Origin: Ferrimonas kyonanensis DSM 18153
GTDB lineage: Bacteria; Pseudomonadota; Gammaproteobacteria; Enterobacterales; Shewanellaceae
Reading direction: 5' to 3'
Assembly (NCBI RefSeq): GCF_000425405.1
Contig: NZ_KE384366.1
Location: 111,437 to 175,436 of the forward strand
Length of the DNA: 64,000 nt
Shown: one piece after another, positions 9,458 through 18,311 of the stretch
Layout of the letters: every line of letters begins with the position of its first letter
How positions within the stretch are numbered: position 1 is the stretch's first letter
Notes under the pieces: generated by a model
The model's database searches: none
Seen by the model: only the letters and a program-made list of their open reading frames with translations
What the model was told of the DNA's origin: nothing
Program-made: the position numbers and the translations under genes

Positions 9458-9781
9458 CATCATGGCTCGGTAGCTGTACAACAGTGACAGGATCACCATC
9501 ACAGGCAACAGATTCAGCAGTAGACCAAAAGTGGCCTTGCTGCTGGGGCCCTGGCGCAGGGCCTTAAGGCTGGTCCAGACGCCCAGCAGGTTCATGACGA
9601 AGGCCACCATGGCAAACAGGGTGGCGGCGATCAGGGCCCAGCCTCCGGCTCCGCCCATCATCTTCGCCACCTGCTCGGGATCCTGAATAAAGGCGTAGGG
9701 GGCAAAGGCCACAAAAAAGCTGACCAGGTAGATGGCGGCGGCGATGGCAAAGTGCTTCAGGCCATGGTTTGAAGGGGTCAC
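9452..9781 (-). CDS. Small inner-membrane protein, unknown
   Basis: A 109-residue protein with three clear hydrophobic helices: residues about 12-33, 47-69 and 84-105. The loop between the second and third is basic. No family is recognised. I start it at a GTG (9781) that has GGAG six bases upstream and gives VTPSNHGLKHFAIA; a longer frame to 9838 runs through the terminator of the upstream carrier gene and is unlikely. The gene lies behind that terminator, so it needs its own promoter or read-through. Confidence 0.55.
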   Translation of the reverse strand: MTPSNHGLKHFAIAAAIYLVSFFVAFAPYAFIQDPEQVAKMMGGAGGWALIAATLFAMVAFVMNLLGVWTSLKALRQGPSSKATFGLLLNLLPVMVILSLLYSYRAMMF

Positions 9782-9805
9782 AGGACTCTCCACTAAGGTA
9801 ACGCA

Positions 9806-9832
9806 AAAACCAGAGCCCGGGGCTCTGGTTTT
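9806..9832 (-). terminator. Terminator of the NhaC-type carrier gene
   Basis: AAAACCAGAGCCC and GGGCTCTGGTTTT are nearly back to back, giving a stable stem with a T tract on the minus strand, 24 bases past the carrier stop codon. Confidence 0.8.
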
Positions 9833-9856
9833 CGTCAACGGGATTAATGGCTTTGA

Positions 9857-11188
9857 TTATGCCTTGCGAAGGCTCACCATGACAATGGCTACCGCCGCCA
9901 GCACCATGCAGTACCAGGCGTGGCTGACCACCACCAGGGGGGAGAGCTTAAAGGTGGCGCCGGCCAGCAGTGCCTGGGCACCCCAGGGGATCAGACCTTG
10001 GTTGATGCAGGAGAAGATGTCCAGCATCGAGGCGGCGCGGCGCTTTTTGACGCCGTGGCGCTGAGCCAGGTCCTTGGCTACCGAACCGGTGATGATGATG
10101 GAAACCGTGTTGTTGGCGGTGCACAGGTTGGTGGCAGAGACGATGCCGGCCATCCCCAACTCGGCGGCGCGCGGCGATTGGGCTTTTTTCGAAAAGCGGG
10201 CGATCAGCGCCGCAGCGTTGTCTGCCAGCCAGTTGAGGCCGCCCTGATGCTTCATCAGCGCCGCCAGGCCACCCACCAGCATCGACAGCAGGAAGATCTC
10301 TTGCATGCTGGTGAAACCGGCGTAGATGTCTTTACCCAACTGCATCGGTGCGTAGTCGCCGCCGGCGATGGCGCTGACACCGGCCAGCAGAATGCCTGCC
10401 GGCAGTACCAGGAACACGTTCACGCCGGCGACCGCCAGTACCAGAATGGTGAGGTAGGGCAGCACCTTAATCAGATCGAACGACTGAGCTTCCACCGCAC
10501 TCTGGCCCGAACCGACGACCACAAACAGGATAAAGGTCAGCACGGCGGCCGGGGCCGAGATGCGGATGTTTTCCCGGAACTTGTCTTTCATCTCGCAGCC
10601 CTGGGTGCGAGTGGCAGCGATGGTGGTGTCAGAGATGATCGACAGGTTATCGCCAAACATGGCACCGGAGATCACCGCGCCGGCCATCAGCGCCGGGTCG
10701 ATGCCCGTCTGCTGACAGATGCCATAGGCCACCGGGGCCAGGGCGCCGATGGTGCCCATGGAGGTGCCCATGGAGGTGGCAATGAAGCCGGCGATCAGGA
10801 AGAAGCCGGGCAGCAGCAGCGAGGCGGGGATCAGGGTCAGTCCCAGCGCCACGGTGGCATCCACACCGCCGGTGGCCTTAGCGACGGCGGCAAAGGCGCC
10901 TGCCAGTAAGTAGATCAGACACATGGCGATGATGTTGCTGTCACCAATACCGGCAATGAATTGATTGAGGCTCTTATCCAGGGCCTGGCGTGCCAGGGCA
11001 AGCGCCAACACGATCGCTGGCAGGATGGCGATCACCGGTGACAATTGATAGAAGGCAAACTCGGTGCCCTGGCTCTGGTGGTAGACACCGGCACCGACAA
11101 AGGTGGCCAGGAACAGCAGCAGTGGCAGCAGCGCCACGGCGGAGCGGGAGCGGATCTCAGGGTTGGTTAGGGTTTCGGTCTGACTCAT
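9857..11188 (-). CDS. metT: NhaC-superfamily carrier, probable methionine transporter MetT
   Basis: A 443-residue inner-membrane carrier with about 11-12 hydrophobic segments. It would be annotated by similarity as an NhaC-type Na+/H+ antiporter (motifs GFIATSMGTSMGTIGALAPV and FGDNLSIISDTTIAAT). The upstream region holds tandem MetJ boxes at 11303-11326. In comparative genomics of methionine regulons (Rodionov and colleagues) an NhaC-superfamily protein under MetJ control was proposed as the methionine carrier MetT; by that reasoning this gene imports methionine with sodium. The function is therefore inference from the operator. I chose ATG 11188 (MSQTETL), with AAGAG about 13 bases upstream; the ATG at 11221 has no usable ribosome site. 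It is single-gene, ending at a terminator. Confidence 0.75.
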   Translation of the reverse strand: MSQTETLTNPEIRSRSAVALLPLLLFLATFVGAGVYHQSQGTEFAFYQLSPVIAILPAIVLALALARQALDKSLNQFIAGIGDSNIIAMCLIYLLAGAFAAVAKATGGVDATVALGLTLIPASLLLPGFFLIAGFIATSMGTSMGTIGALAPVAYGICQQTGIDPALMAGAVISGAMFGDNLSIISDTTIAATRTQGCEMKDKFRENIRISAPAAVLTFILFVVVGSGQSAVEAQSFDLIKVLPYLTILVLAVAGVNVFLVLPAGILLAGVSAIAGGDYAPMQLGKDIYAGFTSMQEIFLLSMLVGGLAALMKHQGGLNWLADNAAALIARFSKKAQSPRAAELGMAGIVSATNLCTANNTVSIIITGSVAKDLAQRHGVKKRRAASMLDIFSCINQGLIPWGAQALLAGATFKLSPLVVVSHAWYCMVLAAVAIVMVSLRKA

Positions 11189-11302
11189 TGTTTTTTTACT
11201 ACTCTTGTTACCCACGGCCATCCTGGTGTGCGGTGCTGGCTCAACCTCATGTCGAGCGGTCTATGGCGGCATTGTGTCCCATCCGTTCGGTCATGTCAAT
11301 TT

Positions 11303-11326
11303 AGACGTCTAGACGTTTCGATGTTT
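11303..11326 (-). promoter_or_regulatory. Tandem MetJ operator (met boxes)
   Basis: Three adjacent 8-mers: AGACGTCT (11303-11310, perfect consensus), AGACGTTT (7 of 8) and CGATGTTT (weaker). MetJ binds cooperatively to two or more such boxes with S-adenosylmethionine as co-repressor. The operator lies 115 bases upstream of the NhaC-type carrier start on the minus strand and 30 bases before the candidate mpl promoter on the plus strand; the carrier is the likely target. Confidence 0.8.
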
Positions 11327-11355
11327 TTCCATCTTGGTTGCCATAACTGATTGTT

Positions 11356-11385
11356 TTGCGGCTTACGGTGACGGGTTGGTACACT
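11356..11385 (+). promoter_or_regulatory. Candidate mpl promoter
   Basis: TTGCGG (11356-11361) and TACACT (11380-11385) with an 18-base spacer, about 28 bases before the mpl ATG. Confidence 0.45.
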
Positions 11386-11413
11386 GGCGGCAGTTTTGAT
11401 TATGGAATCCGTG

Positions 11414-12769
11414 ATGCACGTTCATATTCTTGGTATCTGTGGCACCTTCATGGGCGGCATCGCCCTGCTGGCCCGCAGCCTGGGCCACACCGTCACCGGC
11501 AGCGACGCCAATGTTTTTCCTCCGATGAGCACCCAGCTGGAACAGCAGGGCATCGCCTTGATTGAGGGTTTTGACCCGGCGCAGCTCGAGCCGGCTCCGG
11601 ATTTGGTGGTGATCGGCAATGCCATGAGCCGGGGCAACCCCTGTGTCGAAGCGGTGCTGGACAAGGGGCTGAGTTACACCAGTGGTCCACAGTTTCTGGC
11701 CGAGCAGGTCTTGGATCAGCGCTGGGTACTGGCGGTAGCCGGAACCCATGGTAAGACCACCACCGCCTCTATGCTGGCCTGGCTGCTGCAGGACAACGGG
11801 TTGGCCCCCGGTTTTCTTATCGGTGGCGTACCCCGCGAGTTTGGGGTGTCGGCCCGCCTCGGCGAGACGCCGTTTTTTGTGGTGGAGGCGGATGAGTACG
11901 ACACCGCCTTCTTCGACAAGCGCTCCAAGTTTGTTCACTACCATCCCCGGACGCTGGTGATGAACAACCTGGAGTTCGATCACGCCGATATTTTCGATTC
12001 CATTGCCGACATTCAGAAGCAATTTCATCACCTGCTGCGCACGGTGCCGGGCAGCGGTCAGGTGATCTGGCCCGAGTCCGAACCGTACCTGGCTGAGGTG
12101 ATTGCCAAAGGCTGCTGGAGCGAACAGGTGTTGTTGGGTGAGGGGGGCTGGTCAGCCAGGAAACTCTGTGACGATGGCAGCGCCTTTGAGGTGTGTCTCG
12201 ACGGCGAGGTTCAAGGAACGGTGCGCTGGTCGTTGATTGGCGACCACAACATCAGCAATGCCCTGGCGGCCCTGGCGGCGGCCCGGCACGTGGGGGTGCG
12301 CCCGTTCGATGGCATTGACTCCCTCAGTCGTTTCGCCGGCCCTAAGCGGCGCATGGAGCTGAGAGGAGAGGCCGGGGGCATTCAGCTGTTCGATGATTTC
12401 GCTCACCACCCCACCGCCATCGCCACGTCGCTGAAGGCGCTGCAGGCCCGTAAGCAACAAGGACGGGTACTGGCGGTGCTGGAGCCGCGTTCCAACACCA
12501 TGAAAGCCGGGGTTCATCAGCATACGCTGGCGGCCTCTCTGGCGGATGCCGATGCCGCCTTTGTGTATCAACCCGCGACGCTGAGCTGGGATCTGGCGGC
12601 AGCGATGGCAACGGCTCCGGTGCCCGTCAGCGTGGCGGCGACTCTGGATGAACTGGTGACGTCGGTGGTTGCCCAAGCTCGGGCTGGCGACACCATCGTG
12701 GTGATGAGCAATGGCGGCTTCGGTGGGATACATGGCCGTTTGCTGGATGCACTGGAGGCTGCAAAATGA
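11414..12769 (+). CDS. mpl: UDP-N-acetylmuramate:L-Ala-gamma-D-Glu-meso-DAP ligase
   Basis: A 451-residue Mur ligase that re-uses the tripeptide from recycled murein, joining it to UDP-MurNAc with ATP in the cytosol. The N-terminal [15 protein letters not shown] is the Mpl form of the UDP-binding Rossmann loop. [12 protein letters not shown] is the ATP loop, [11 protein letters not shown] and [10 protein letters not shown] are conserved ligase motifs. I start at ATG 11414; a TTG six codons earlier is less likely. The stop overlaps the ubiX start (ATGA), so mpl and ubiX are translationally coupled. With anmK at the other end of the window, the strain has at least two murein recycling genes. 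Confidence 0.95.
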   Translation: MHVHILGICGTFMGGIALLARSLGHTVTGSDANVFPPMSTQLEQQGIALIEGFDPAQLEPAPDLVVIGNAMSRGNPCVEAVLDKGLSYTSGPQFLAEQVLDQRWVLAVAGTHGKTTTASMLAWLLQDNGLAPGFLIGGVPREFGVSARLGETPFFVVEADEYDTAFFDKRSKFVHYHPRTLVMNNLEFDHADIFDSIADIQKQFHHLLRTVPGSGQVIWPESEPYLAEVIAKGCWSEQVLLGEGGWSARKLCDDGSAFEVCLDGEVQGTVRWSLIGDHNISNALAALAAARHVGVRPFDGIDSLSRFAGPKRRMELRGEAGGIQLFDDFAHHPTAIATSLKALQARKQQGRVLAVLEPRSNTMKAGVHQHTLAASLADADAAFVYQPATLSWDLAAAMATAPVPVSVAATLDELVTSVVAQARAGDTIVVMSNGGFGGIHGRLLDALEAAK

Positions 12770-13392
12770 CAAACTGTGATCAAGCTATCACTTTGGCTTT
12801 TACCGGTGCCTCCGGGGCGCCCTATGGGCTGCGCTTGCTGGAGTGTCTGCTAAAATCCGGCCGAACCGTGTTTCTGATGGTGTCATCGGCGGCGCGGGTG
12901 GTGTTTGCCGAGGAGCAGGATTTCCTGTTGCCCGCCAATCCCAAGGCCTGTGCCGATAAACTGCGCCAGCATTTTGGTGTCGATGAGGCCCAGTTGCAGG
13001 TGTTTGGCAAGGAGGAGTGGTTTTCTCCGGTGGCTTCGGGCTCGGCAGCACCGAGGCAGATGATCATCTGTCCCTGTTCGACCGGCACTCTGGCCGCCGT
13101 GGCGACCGGAATGAGCAACAATCTGATCGAGCGGGCGGCGGACGTGGTACTCAAGGAGCGGGGACAGCTGTTGTTGGTGCCCAGAGAGACACCGTTTCAC
13201 GCCATTCACCTGGAGCATATGTTAAAGCTCAGTCAGGTGGGTGCCACCATCATGCCGGCGGCGCCGGGGTTCTATAATCAGCCCCGGTCCATCGACGATT
13301 TGGTGGATTTTATGGTGGCCAGAATACTGGACCACCTGAACATAGAACATCAACTGTTGCCCCGCTGGGGCTACGGTAACCCTACACATTAA
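12766..13392 (+). CDS. ubiX: Flavin prenyltransferase UbiX
   Basis: A 208-residue enzyme that joins dimethylallyl phosphate to FMN, making the prenylated cofactor used by the UbiD decarboxylase in ubiquinone synthesis. Family features are [20 protein letters not shown] at the FMN-binding N-terminus, the [14 protein letters not shown] loop, and [18 protein letters not shown]. Length is normal. The start overlaps the mpl stop by four bases. UbiD is not in the window. It sits 17 bases before hpt, so mpl-ubiX-hpt may be one transcript ending at 13989. Confidence 0.95.
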   Translation: MTNCDQAITLAFTGASGAPYGLRLLECLLKSGRTVFLMVSSAARVVFAEEQDFLLPANPKACADKLRQHFGVDEAQLQVFGKEEWFSPVASGSAAPRQMIICPCSTGTLAAVATGMSNNLIERAADVVLKERGQLLLVPRETPFHAIHLEHMLKLSQVGATIMPAAPGFYNQPRSIDDLVDFMVARILDHLNIEHQLLPRWGYGNPTH

Positions 13393-13409
13393 AATAATTG
13401 AGTATAACC

Positions 13410-13946
13410 ATGAAGCATACCCTTGAAGTGATGATCTCCGAACAGGAGATTAACCAGGCCCTGGATACCATGGCCGAGCAGATCAACCGTGATTACGCCG
13501 GCGTCGATTCGCTGCTGGTGGTGGGGTTGCTCAAAGGTTCTGTTATCGTGATGTCCGATCTGGTGCGCCGTCTCGATGGCAACGTGCAGATGGACTTCAT
13601 GACCGCTTCCTCCTACGGCAGCAGCACCGAGTCCAGCGGCGACGTGAAGATCGTCATGGATCTGGCTCAGTCCATCAAAGGCCGCCATGTGTTGCTGGTG
13701 GAAGACATCATTGATACCGGCCGTACCCTGTCCAAGGTGCTGGCGCTGCTGAATTCCCGTGAGCCGGCGTCACTGGCCATCGCCTCGTTCCTGGATAAGC
13801 CCACCCGCCGAGTGGTGGAGGTGGATGTTAAATACATCGGTGTGGCGATTCCCGATGAGTTCGTGGTGGGGTACGGCCTCGATTACGCCGAGTCCTACCG
13901 CCAATTGCCCTACATCGCCAAAGTGGTGCCCAGCGACGGCGAATAA
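13410..13946 (+). CDS. hpt: Hypoxanthine phosphoribosyltransferase
   Basis: A 178-residue purine salvage enzyme that makes IMP (and GMP) from hypoxanthine or guanine and PRPP. The PRPP-binding motif VEDIIDTGRTL is present about residue 98, and the C-terminal VVGYGLDYAE segment is typical. I chose ATG 13410 (MKHTLEVMISEQ), which matches E. coli Hpt length, over an upstream TTG. It follows ubiX closely and ends at a strong hairpin. In E. coli hpt borders yadG in the same chromosomal block, as here, though without the intervening carbonic anhydrase gene. Confidence 0.96.
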   Translation: MKHTLEVMISEQEINQALDTMAEQINRDYAGVDSLLVVGLLKGSVIVMSDLVRRLDGNVQMDFMTASSYGSSTESSGDVKIVMDLAQSIKGRHVLLVEDIIDTGRTLSKVLALLNSREPASLAIASFLDKPTRRVVEVDVKYIGVAIPDEFVVGYGLDYAESYRQLPYIAKVVPSDGE

Positions 13947-13963
13947 TTCGCACCCTGTTTCAG

Positions 13964-13989
13964 AAAAGCGCCCTCAGGGCGCTTTTTTT
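13964..13989. terminator. Terminator after hpt
   Basis: AAAAGCGCCC-TCA-GGGCGCTTTTTTT: a 10-base perfect stem with a T tract, 18 bases past the hpt stop. Confidence 0.92.
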
Positions 13990-14096
13990 GTGGCCGCCGG
14001 CCGGCCGGTATCCCCACGCTCCGGCGGGTCATTTTTCCATGTTTATCCAGACCTAAGGGGTTTATAATAGCGGGCTACGTTTTTTTGGAGACCAGC

Positions 14097-15035
14097 ATGA
14101 CCCAGCCACAGAGCGCGTTGCAGATCACCGAGCTGCGCAAAACCTACGCCGGCGGAGTGGAAGCCCTCAAGGGCATCAACCTGACCGTGGAAGCCGGGGA
14201 TTTCTTTGCCCTGCTCGGCCCCAATGGCGCCGGTAAGTCCACCACCATTGGCATCATCAGTTCGCTGGTGAACAAGAGTGCGGGTGAGGTCAGTGTGTTT
14301 GGTCATCCGCTGAGCCGGGAGCTGGAGGCTGCCAAGCGTCAGATCGGCCTGGTGCCCCAGGAGTTCAATTTCAATCAGTTTGAGACGGTGCACCAGATTG
14401 TGATGAATCAGGCCGGCTACTATGGCGTGCCGCGAGCGGTGGCGGCCGAGCGTGCCCAGGTGTACCTGTCGCAACTGGAGTTGTGGGATAAACGTGACGC
14501 TCCGGCCCGGACCCTGTCTGGTGGCATGAAACGACGGCTGATGATCGCCCGGGCGCTGATGCATGAACCGAAACTGCTGATCCTGGATGAGCCCACCGCC
14601 GGGGTCGACATCGAGATTCGCCGCTCCATGTGGGAATTTCTGCGCCGCATCAACCAGCAGGGGGTGACCATCATTCTCACCACCCATTATCTGGAAGAGG
14701 CAGAGATGCTGTGTCGCAACATCGGCATCATCGACAAGGGCGAACTGGTGGAGTGCACCTCCATGAAGCAGTTGTTGTCCAAGCTCAGCGTCGAGACGTT
14801 TATTCTGGATTTGAAGCCCGGTAGCCCGGAGTTGGCGTTATCCGGGTTTGTTCACCGTCGTCTGGATGACCACACCCTGGAGGTGGACGTCGAGAAGAAG
14901 GACAGCCTCAATGCGGTGTTTGCCCAGCTCAGTGAGCGCGGCGTGCAGGTGCTGTCCATGAGAAATAAGGCCAACCGGCTGGAGGAGTTGTTTGTCTCCC
15001 TGGTGGAAAATGGCCGTAAGGAGGAACAGGCGTGA
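14097..15035 (+). CDS. yadG: ABC transporter ATP-binding protein, YadG type
   Basis: A 312-residue ATPase of an ABC-2 type exporter. Walker A is GPNGAGKST, the signature LSGGMKRRL, and Walker B LLILDEPTAGVD, followed by the H-loop TTHYLEEAE. A C-terminal regulatory extension of about 80 residues follows the NBD, as in the DrrA/YadG group. GGAG lies six bases before ATG 14097. The stop overlaps the permease start (GTGA), so the pair is coupled. The substrate is unknown; it is inner-membrane associated through YadH. Confidence 0.9.
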   Translation: MTQPQSALQITELRKTYAGGVEALKGINLTVEAGDFFALLGPNGAGKSTTIGIISSLVNKSAGEVSVFGHPLSRELEAAKRQIGLVPQEFNFNQFETVHQIVMNQAGYYGVPRAVAAERAQVYLSQLELWDKRDAPARTLSGGMKRRLMIARALMHEPKLLILDEPTAGVDIEIRRSMWEFLRRINQQGVTIILTTHYLEEAEMLCRNIGIIDKGELVECTSMKQLLSKLSVETFILDLKPGSPELALSGFVHRRLDDHTLEVDVEKKDSLNAVFAQLSERGVQVLSMRNKANRLEELFVSLVENGRKEEQA

Positions 15036-15802
15036 GTCACCCCTATACCATTGCCTTCAGCAGTCTGCTGCGCAAAGAAGTGAACCGGTTTGCCCGAATC
15101 TGGATTCAGACTCTGGTGCCACCAGCCATCACCATGACCCTGTATTTTTTAATTTTCGGTAATCTGGTGGGATCGCGGATCGGCCAGATGGGTGGCTTCA
15201 GTTACATGGAGTTCATCATGCCCGGGCTGATCATGATGGCGGTGATCACCAACTCCTACTCCAATGTGGCCAGCTCCTTTTACAGCGCCAAGTTTCAGCG
15301 CAACATCGAGGAGTTGCTGGTGGCGCCGGTGCCTAATGTGTTGATCATTCTTGGCTATGTCGGCGGCGGCATGGCCAGAGGCCTGTGCGTCGGAGTGATC
15401 GTGACCGTGGTGGCGATGCTGTTTGTGGATCTGCAGATTCAACACCCGCTGGTGGTGATCTCGGTGGTGGTGCTGTCGTCGATGTTGTTCTCTCTGGCGG
15501 GACTGCTCAATGCCATCTTTGCCAACAGCTTCGATGACATCAGCATCATTCCGACCTTTGTGCTGACGCCGTTGACCTACCTGGGGGGGGTATTTTACTC
15601 CATGAGCCTGCTGCCGGAGTTCTGGCAGGGCGTGTCTAAACTGAACCCCATTGTTTATATGATCAACGCCTTCCGTTACGGGTTCCTGGGGGCCAGCGAC
15701 ATCGGTCTTGGTGCCGCCTTTGCGGTGATTCTGGTGTTCATCAGCGGATTTTTCTCCCTGGCCTACTATTTGATTCATAAAGGCACCGGCCTGCGCCACT
15801 AG
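15032..15802 (+). CDS. yadH: ABC-2 type permease, YadH type
   Basis: A 256-residue inner-membrane permease with six hydrophobic helices and the ABC-2 pattern, including the conserved PLTYLGGVFYSM loop before the last helices. It starts with GTG inside the end of yadG and should form the export channel with it. In E. coli yadGH occupies the same place between hpt and the pan genes. The exported compound is not known for the family. Confidence 0.9.
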   Translation: MSHPYTIAFSSLLRKEVNRFARIWIQTLVPPAITMTLYFLIFGNLVGSRIGQMGGFSYMEFIMPGLIMMAVITNSYSNVASSFYSAKFQRNIEELLVAPVPNVLIILGYVGGGMARGLCVGVIVTVVAMLFVDLQIQHPLVVISVVVLSSMLFSLAGLLNAIFANSFDDISIIPTFVLTPLTYLGGVFYSMSLLPEFWQGVSKLNPIVYMINAFRYGFLGASDIGLGAAFAVILVFISGFFSLAYYLIHKGTGLRH

Positions 15803-15857
15803 CCTTTCTTTTGTTGAACCGGGGGGCCTGGGGCTCCCCTTTCTGTCTGAGCCGACT

Positions 15858-16577
15858 ATGACCATTGCCAACTCCCGCGCCATTGAATCCAACCAACAGG
15901 GCCTGCATCAACGCCTGGATGATACGGTGCTCAAGCACCTGGCGACGCCGTTCAACAAGCCGTTTCACGATGCCACCCTGGAGACGTTTTACCGACTCAA
16001 GCAGTGGATCGAGGCAGATGGTCGGCCGCTGATCTTCGATTCTTGCTGCGGCGTCGGCGAGAGCAGTGCCAACCTGGCCCGGCGTCATCCGGAGGCGGTG
16101 CTCATTGGCATGGACAAGTCGGCGCACCGGCTGGACAAGCATGAAAACTATCGCCAGCAGGCGGACAACTATCTGCTGGCCCGGGTCGATCTCAACGATC
16201 TGTGGCGGTTGGCGGTGGCCGATGGTTGGCAGTTGAGTCATCATTACCTGTTGTACCCCAATCCCTGGCCGAAATCTTCGCACCTGAAGCGGCGTTGGCA
16301 CGGCGCGGCGGCGTTCCCCTATCTGCTGATGCTGGGAGGGCAACTGGAGATGCGATCCAACTGGCCGGTGTATCTGCAGGAGTTCGCCCGCGCCCTGACC
16401 TTGGCCGGTGTGCCCTCACAGTTGGCGCCGTTGTCGCCCAGCGGCGATGACCTGACGCCGTTTGAGCGCAAGTACCGCCTGAGCGGTCAGCCCCTGTATC
16501 AGTTGCAGGCCGACCTCAGCGGATTTACCCTGCCCTGGCAGGCGGGCCTGTCGCTGCCACCCTTAACCAACAGTTAG
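15858..16577 (+). CDS. TrmB-like SAM-dependent methyltransferase
   Basis: A 239-residue Rossmann methyltransferase related to tRNA (guanine-N7) methyltransferase. FDSCCGVGESSANLARRHPE is motif I with an unusual Cys pair in place of the usual GxGxG core, and LYPNPWPKSSHLKRRWHG corresponds to the TrmB PDPWPK-HxKRR active-site segment. Because Asp in that segment is replaced by Asn, it may be a paralogue with another substrate rather than TrmB itself. It is absent from this position in E. coli, so it is an insertion between yadH and the pan genes. Confidence 0.75.
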   Translation: MTIANSRAIESNQQGLHQRLDDTVLKHLATPFNKPFHDATLETFYRLKQWIEADGRPLIFDSCCGVGESSANLARRHPEAVLIGMDKSAHRLDKHENYRQQADNYLLARVDLNDLWRLAVADGWQLSHHYLLYPNPWPKSSHLKRRWHGAAAFPYLLMLGGQLEMRSNWPVYLQEFARALTLAGVPSQLAPLSPSGDDLTPFERKYRLSGQPLYQLQADLSGFTLPWQAGLSLPPLTNS

Positions 16578-16710
16578 TGAATTTGACCAACCTTGCGCAG
16601 GCTCATGGCAACTTCTATTTTTAAGTCTATGATTTTAATAGAGCAATGTGTTGGCACAAGTTTCGCAGTATGTAGCAGTGTATTCAGTTCGATCCGAAAC
16701 GGAGAGCGCA

Positions 16711-16806
16711 ATGAGCAGGTTACAGCAGAAATGGTTGGTCATTAGTGTGGGCATGGGAGTGGTGATTGCCAGTGAGGGCGCACTGCTGGTGATGGCAACG
16801 CTGTAG
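16711..16806 (+). CDS. Small membrane protein (31 aa), predicted
   Basis: A short frame beginning ATGAGC with GGAG exactly six bases upstream. The product is MSRLQQKWLVISVGMGVVIA followed by SEGALLVMATL: three positive charges at the N-terminus, then one hydrophobic helix of about 20 residues. Such single-pass mini-proteins are common regulators of membrane complexes, but this one matches nothing I know. The ribosome site and composition support it; its length alone does not. The shared hairpin at 16817-16847 follows the stop directly. Confidence 0.5.
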   Translation: MSRLQQKWLVISVGMGVVIASEGALLVMATL

Positions 16807-16816
16807 GCGTCAGGTA

Positions 16817-16847
16817 CAAAAAAGCGCCGCAAAAGCGACGCATTTTT
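16817..16847. terminator. Terminator of panD and of the 31-aa ORF
   Basis: GCGCCGC-AAAA-GCGACGC flanked by A and T runs. On the minus strand the one mismatch is a G-U pair, so it works best for panD; in the plus direction it has a C-A mismatch and a T5 tract. Confidence 0.7.
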
Positions 16848-16887
16848 AACATCTTAGCCCTGGTGCCGACGAGCGGCGAGACAGGGT

Positions 16888-17268
16888 TCAGGCTGCCTGG
16901 GTCGGAATGACGTTGGCGGTGCCTTTGATGTCGTTGTCCTGATTCAGGTACACCAGCTGAGGCTTGTGAGCCTTGGCTTCCTCATCGTCCATGACCACGT
17001 AAGCACAGATGATCACTCGATCCTGAGGTTTGGCCTTATGGGCGGCGGCGCCGTTAACGGAGATGATCTTGGAGCCGCGCTCGCCACTGATGGCGTAGGT
17101 GCTGAAGCGCTCACCGTTATCGATGTTGTAGATCTCAATCTTCTCGTATTCGAGAATGCCTGCGGCGTCCAACAGATCCTGATCAATGGCGCAGGAGCCT
17201 TCATACTCCAGTTCGGCGTGGGTCACGCGAGCCTGGTGCAGTTTCCCCTTCAACATGATTCGTTGCAT
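16888..17268 (-). CDS. panD: Aspartate 1-decarboxylase
   Basis: A 126-residue pyruvoyl enzyme that makes beta-alanine from aspartate for pantothenate. The self-cleavage site is the Gly-Ser bond in YEGSC (Ser25), which becomes the pyruvoyl group. Conserved RVIICAYV is present. The length is normal. AGGA lies about 8 bases before the ATG. It is transcribed in the same direction as panB-panC but a hairpin with T4 separates it from panC, so it may be expressed partly on its own. Confidence 0.97.
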   Translation of the reverse strand: MQRIMLKGKLHQARVTHAELEYEGSCAIDQDLLDAAGILEYEKIEIYNIDNGERFSTYAISGERGSKIISVNGAAAHKAKPQDRVIICAYVVMDDEEAKAHKPQLVYLNQDNDIKGTANVIPTQAA

Positions 17269-17290
17269 CTAGATATTCCTATTACTTCTG

Positions 17291-17313
17291 GAAAAGACCG
17301 TGCTATCACGGTC
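17291..17313 (-). terminator. Intergenic hairpin between panC and panD
   Basis: GACCGTG-loop-CACGGTC (17296-17313), a perfect 7-base stem followed by TTTT on the minus strand. It could be a weak terminator for panBC or an mRNA-stability structure. Confidence 0.45.
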
Positions 17314-17448
17314 CGGCCTGTTTGGGCCGCATTTCATTTTGTCAGCGTTATGGTCGCCTTGAAGAAGAATCGGTAAAGATCTTATCCTTCAATGCAGTCT
17401 GTTGTGATGACAATGTCACAGCATTTTAACCAAAGCACTATAGCCAAA

Positions 17449-18300
17449 TCAGGCCGTCAGATCTACCCGCAGGTTATCGATCAGCCGAGTACTGCCGAGT
17501 TTGGCGGCGGCCAGCACCACCAGTTGGCGGTCATCGGCGGTGGCTTTATTGAGGGTGTCGGCGTGGCAGATATGAATATAATCTGTGCTGAAACCATGAT
17601 CGTTAAGGCGGTCACCGGCCTGCTGCTCCAGAGTCCGAGCGTCGCCTCCCTGTTGCAGTTGTTCGGCGACCCAGTCCAGAGTTTGCTTGAGCTCTGGCGC
17701 GAGTAAGCGCTCACTGTCGGTAAGGTAGCCGTTGCGAGAGCTCAGGGCCAGACCGTCCGGGTTGCGAACGGTATCGATGCCCATGACGTCTACGGGCATA
17801 TTGAGATCCCGCACCATGGCCCGAATGATCGCCAGTTGCTGGTAGTCCTTATTGCCGAAGATGGCCACATCCGGTTGCACCAGGTTAAACAGCTTGCACA
17901 CCACGGTGGCAACACCGCGGAAATGGCCGGGGCGACTCTCGCCGCAGTACAGCATGGAGATGCCGGGCACCTCGACGTAGGTCTGGTTGTCCAGTCCTTG
18001 GGGGTAGAGCAGTTGTGGCGTTGGCGTGAACAGCAGATCCGCCCCCAGCTCCACCAGCGATTGCTGATCCTGCTCCAGGGTGCGTGGGTAATTGTCCAGG
18101 TCCTCGCCGGCGCCGAACTGCATCGGGTTGACGAAGATGCTGACGACGACCCGGTCGGCTCGTTGCTTGGCTTCTTTAACCAGCAGCAGGTGGCCGTCAT
18201 GAAGGTTGCCCATGGTAGGCACAAAGGCAATGCTGTCGCCATTCTGACGCCACTGTTTCAGGCATTGATGCAGGCGATGGATGTCACTGATGGTTTGCAT
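17449..18300 (-). CDS. panC: Pantothenate synthetase
   Basis: A 283-residue enzyme that condenses pantoate and beta-alanine with ATP. The HIGH-type motif [12 protein letters not shown] and the later [10 protein letters not shown] (KMSKS-equivalent) are both intact, as is the [10 protein letters not shown] segment. Length fits the family. It starts 11 bases after panB on the same strand, so panB-panC is an operon; panD follows after a 180-base gap. Confidence 0.97.
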   Translation of the reverse strand: MQTISDIHRLHQCLKQWRQNGDSIAFVPTMGNLHDGHLLLVKEAKQRADRVVVSIFVNPMQFGAGEDLDNYPRTLEQDQQSLVELGADLLFTPTPQLLYPQGLDNQTYVEVPGISMLYCGESRPGHFRGVATVVCKLFNLVQPDVAIFGNKDYQQLAIIRAMVRDLNMPVDVMGIDTVRNPDGLALSSRNGYLTDSERLLAPELKQTLDWVAEQLQQGGDARTLEQQAGDRLNDHGFSTDYIHICHADTLNKATADDRQLVVLAAAKLGSTRLIDNLRVDLTA

Positions 18301-18311
18301 CTTAGGCTCTC

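Noticed and set aside
12771-12792. CRP-like TGTGATCAAGCTATCAC in ubiX
   Set aside because: Spacing between half sites is wrong and it lies within the coding region.
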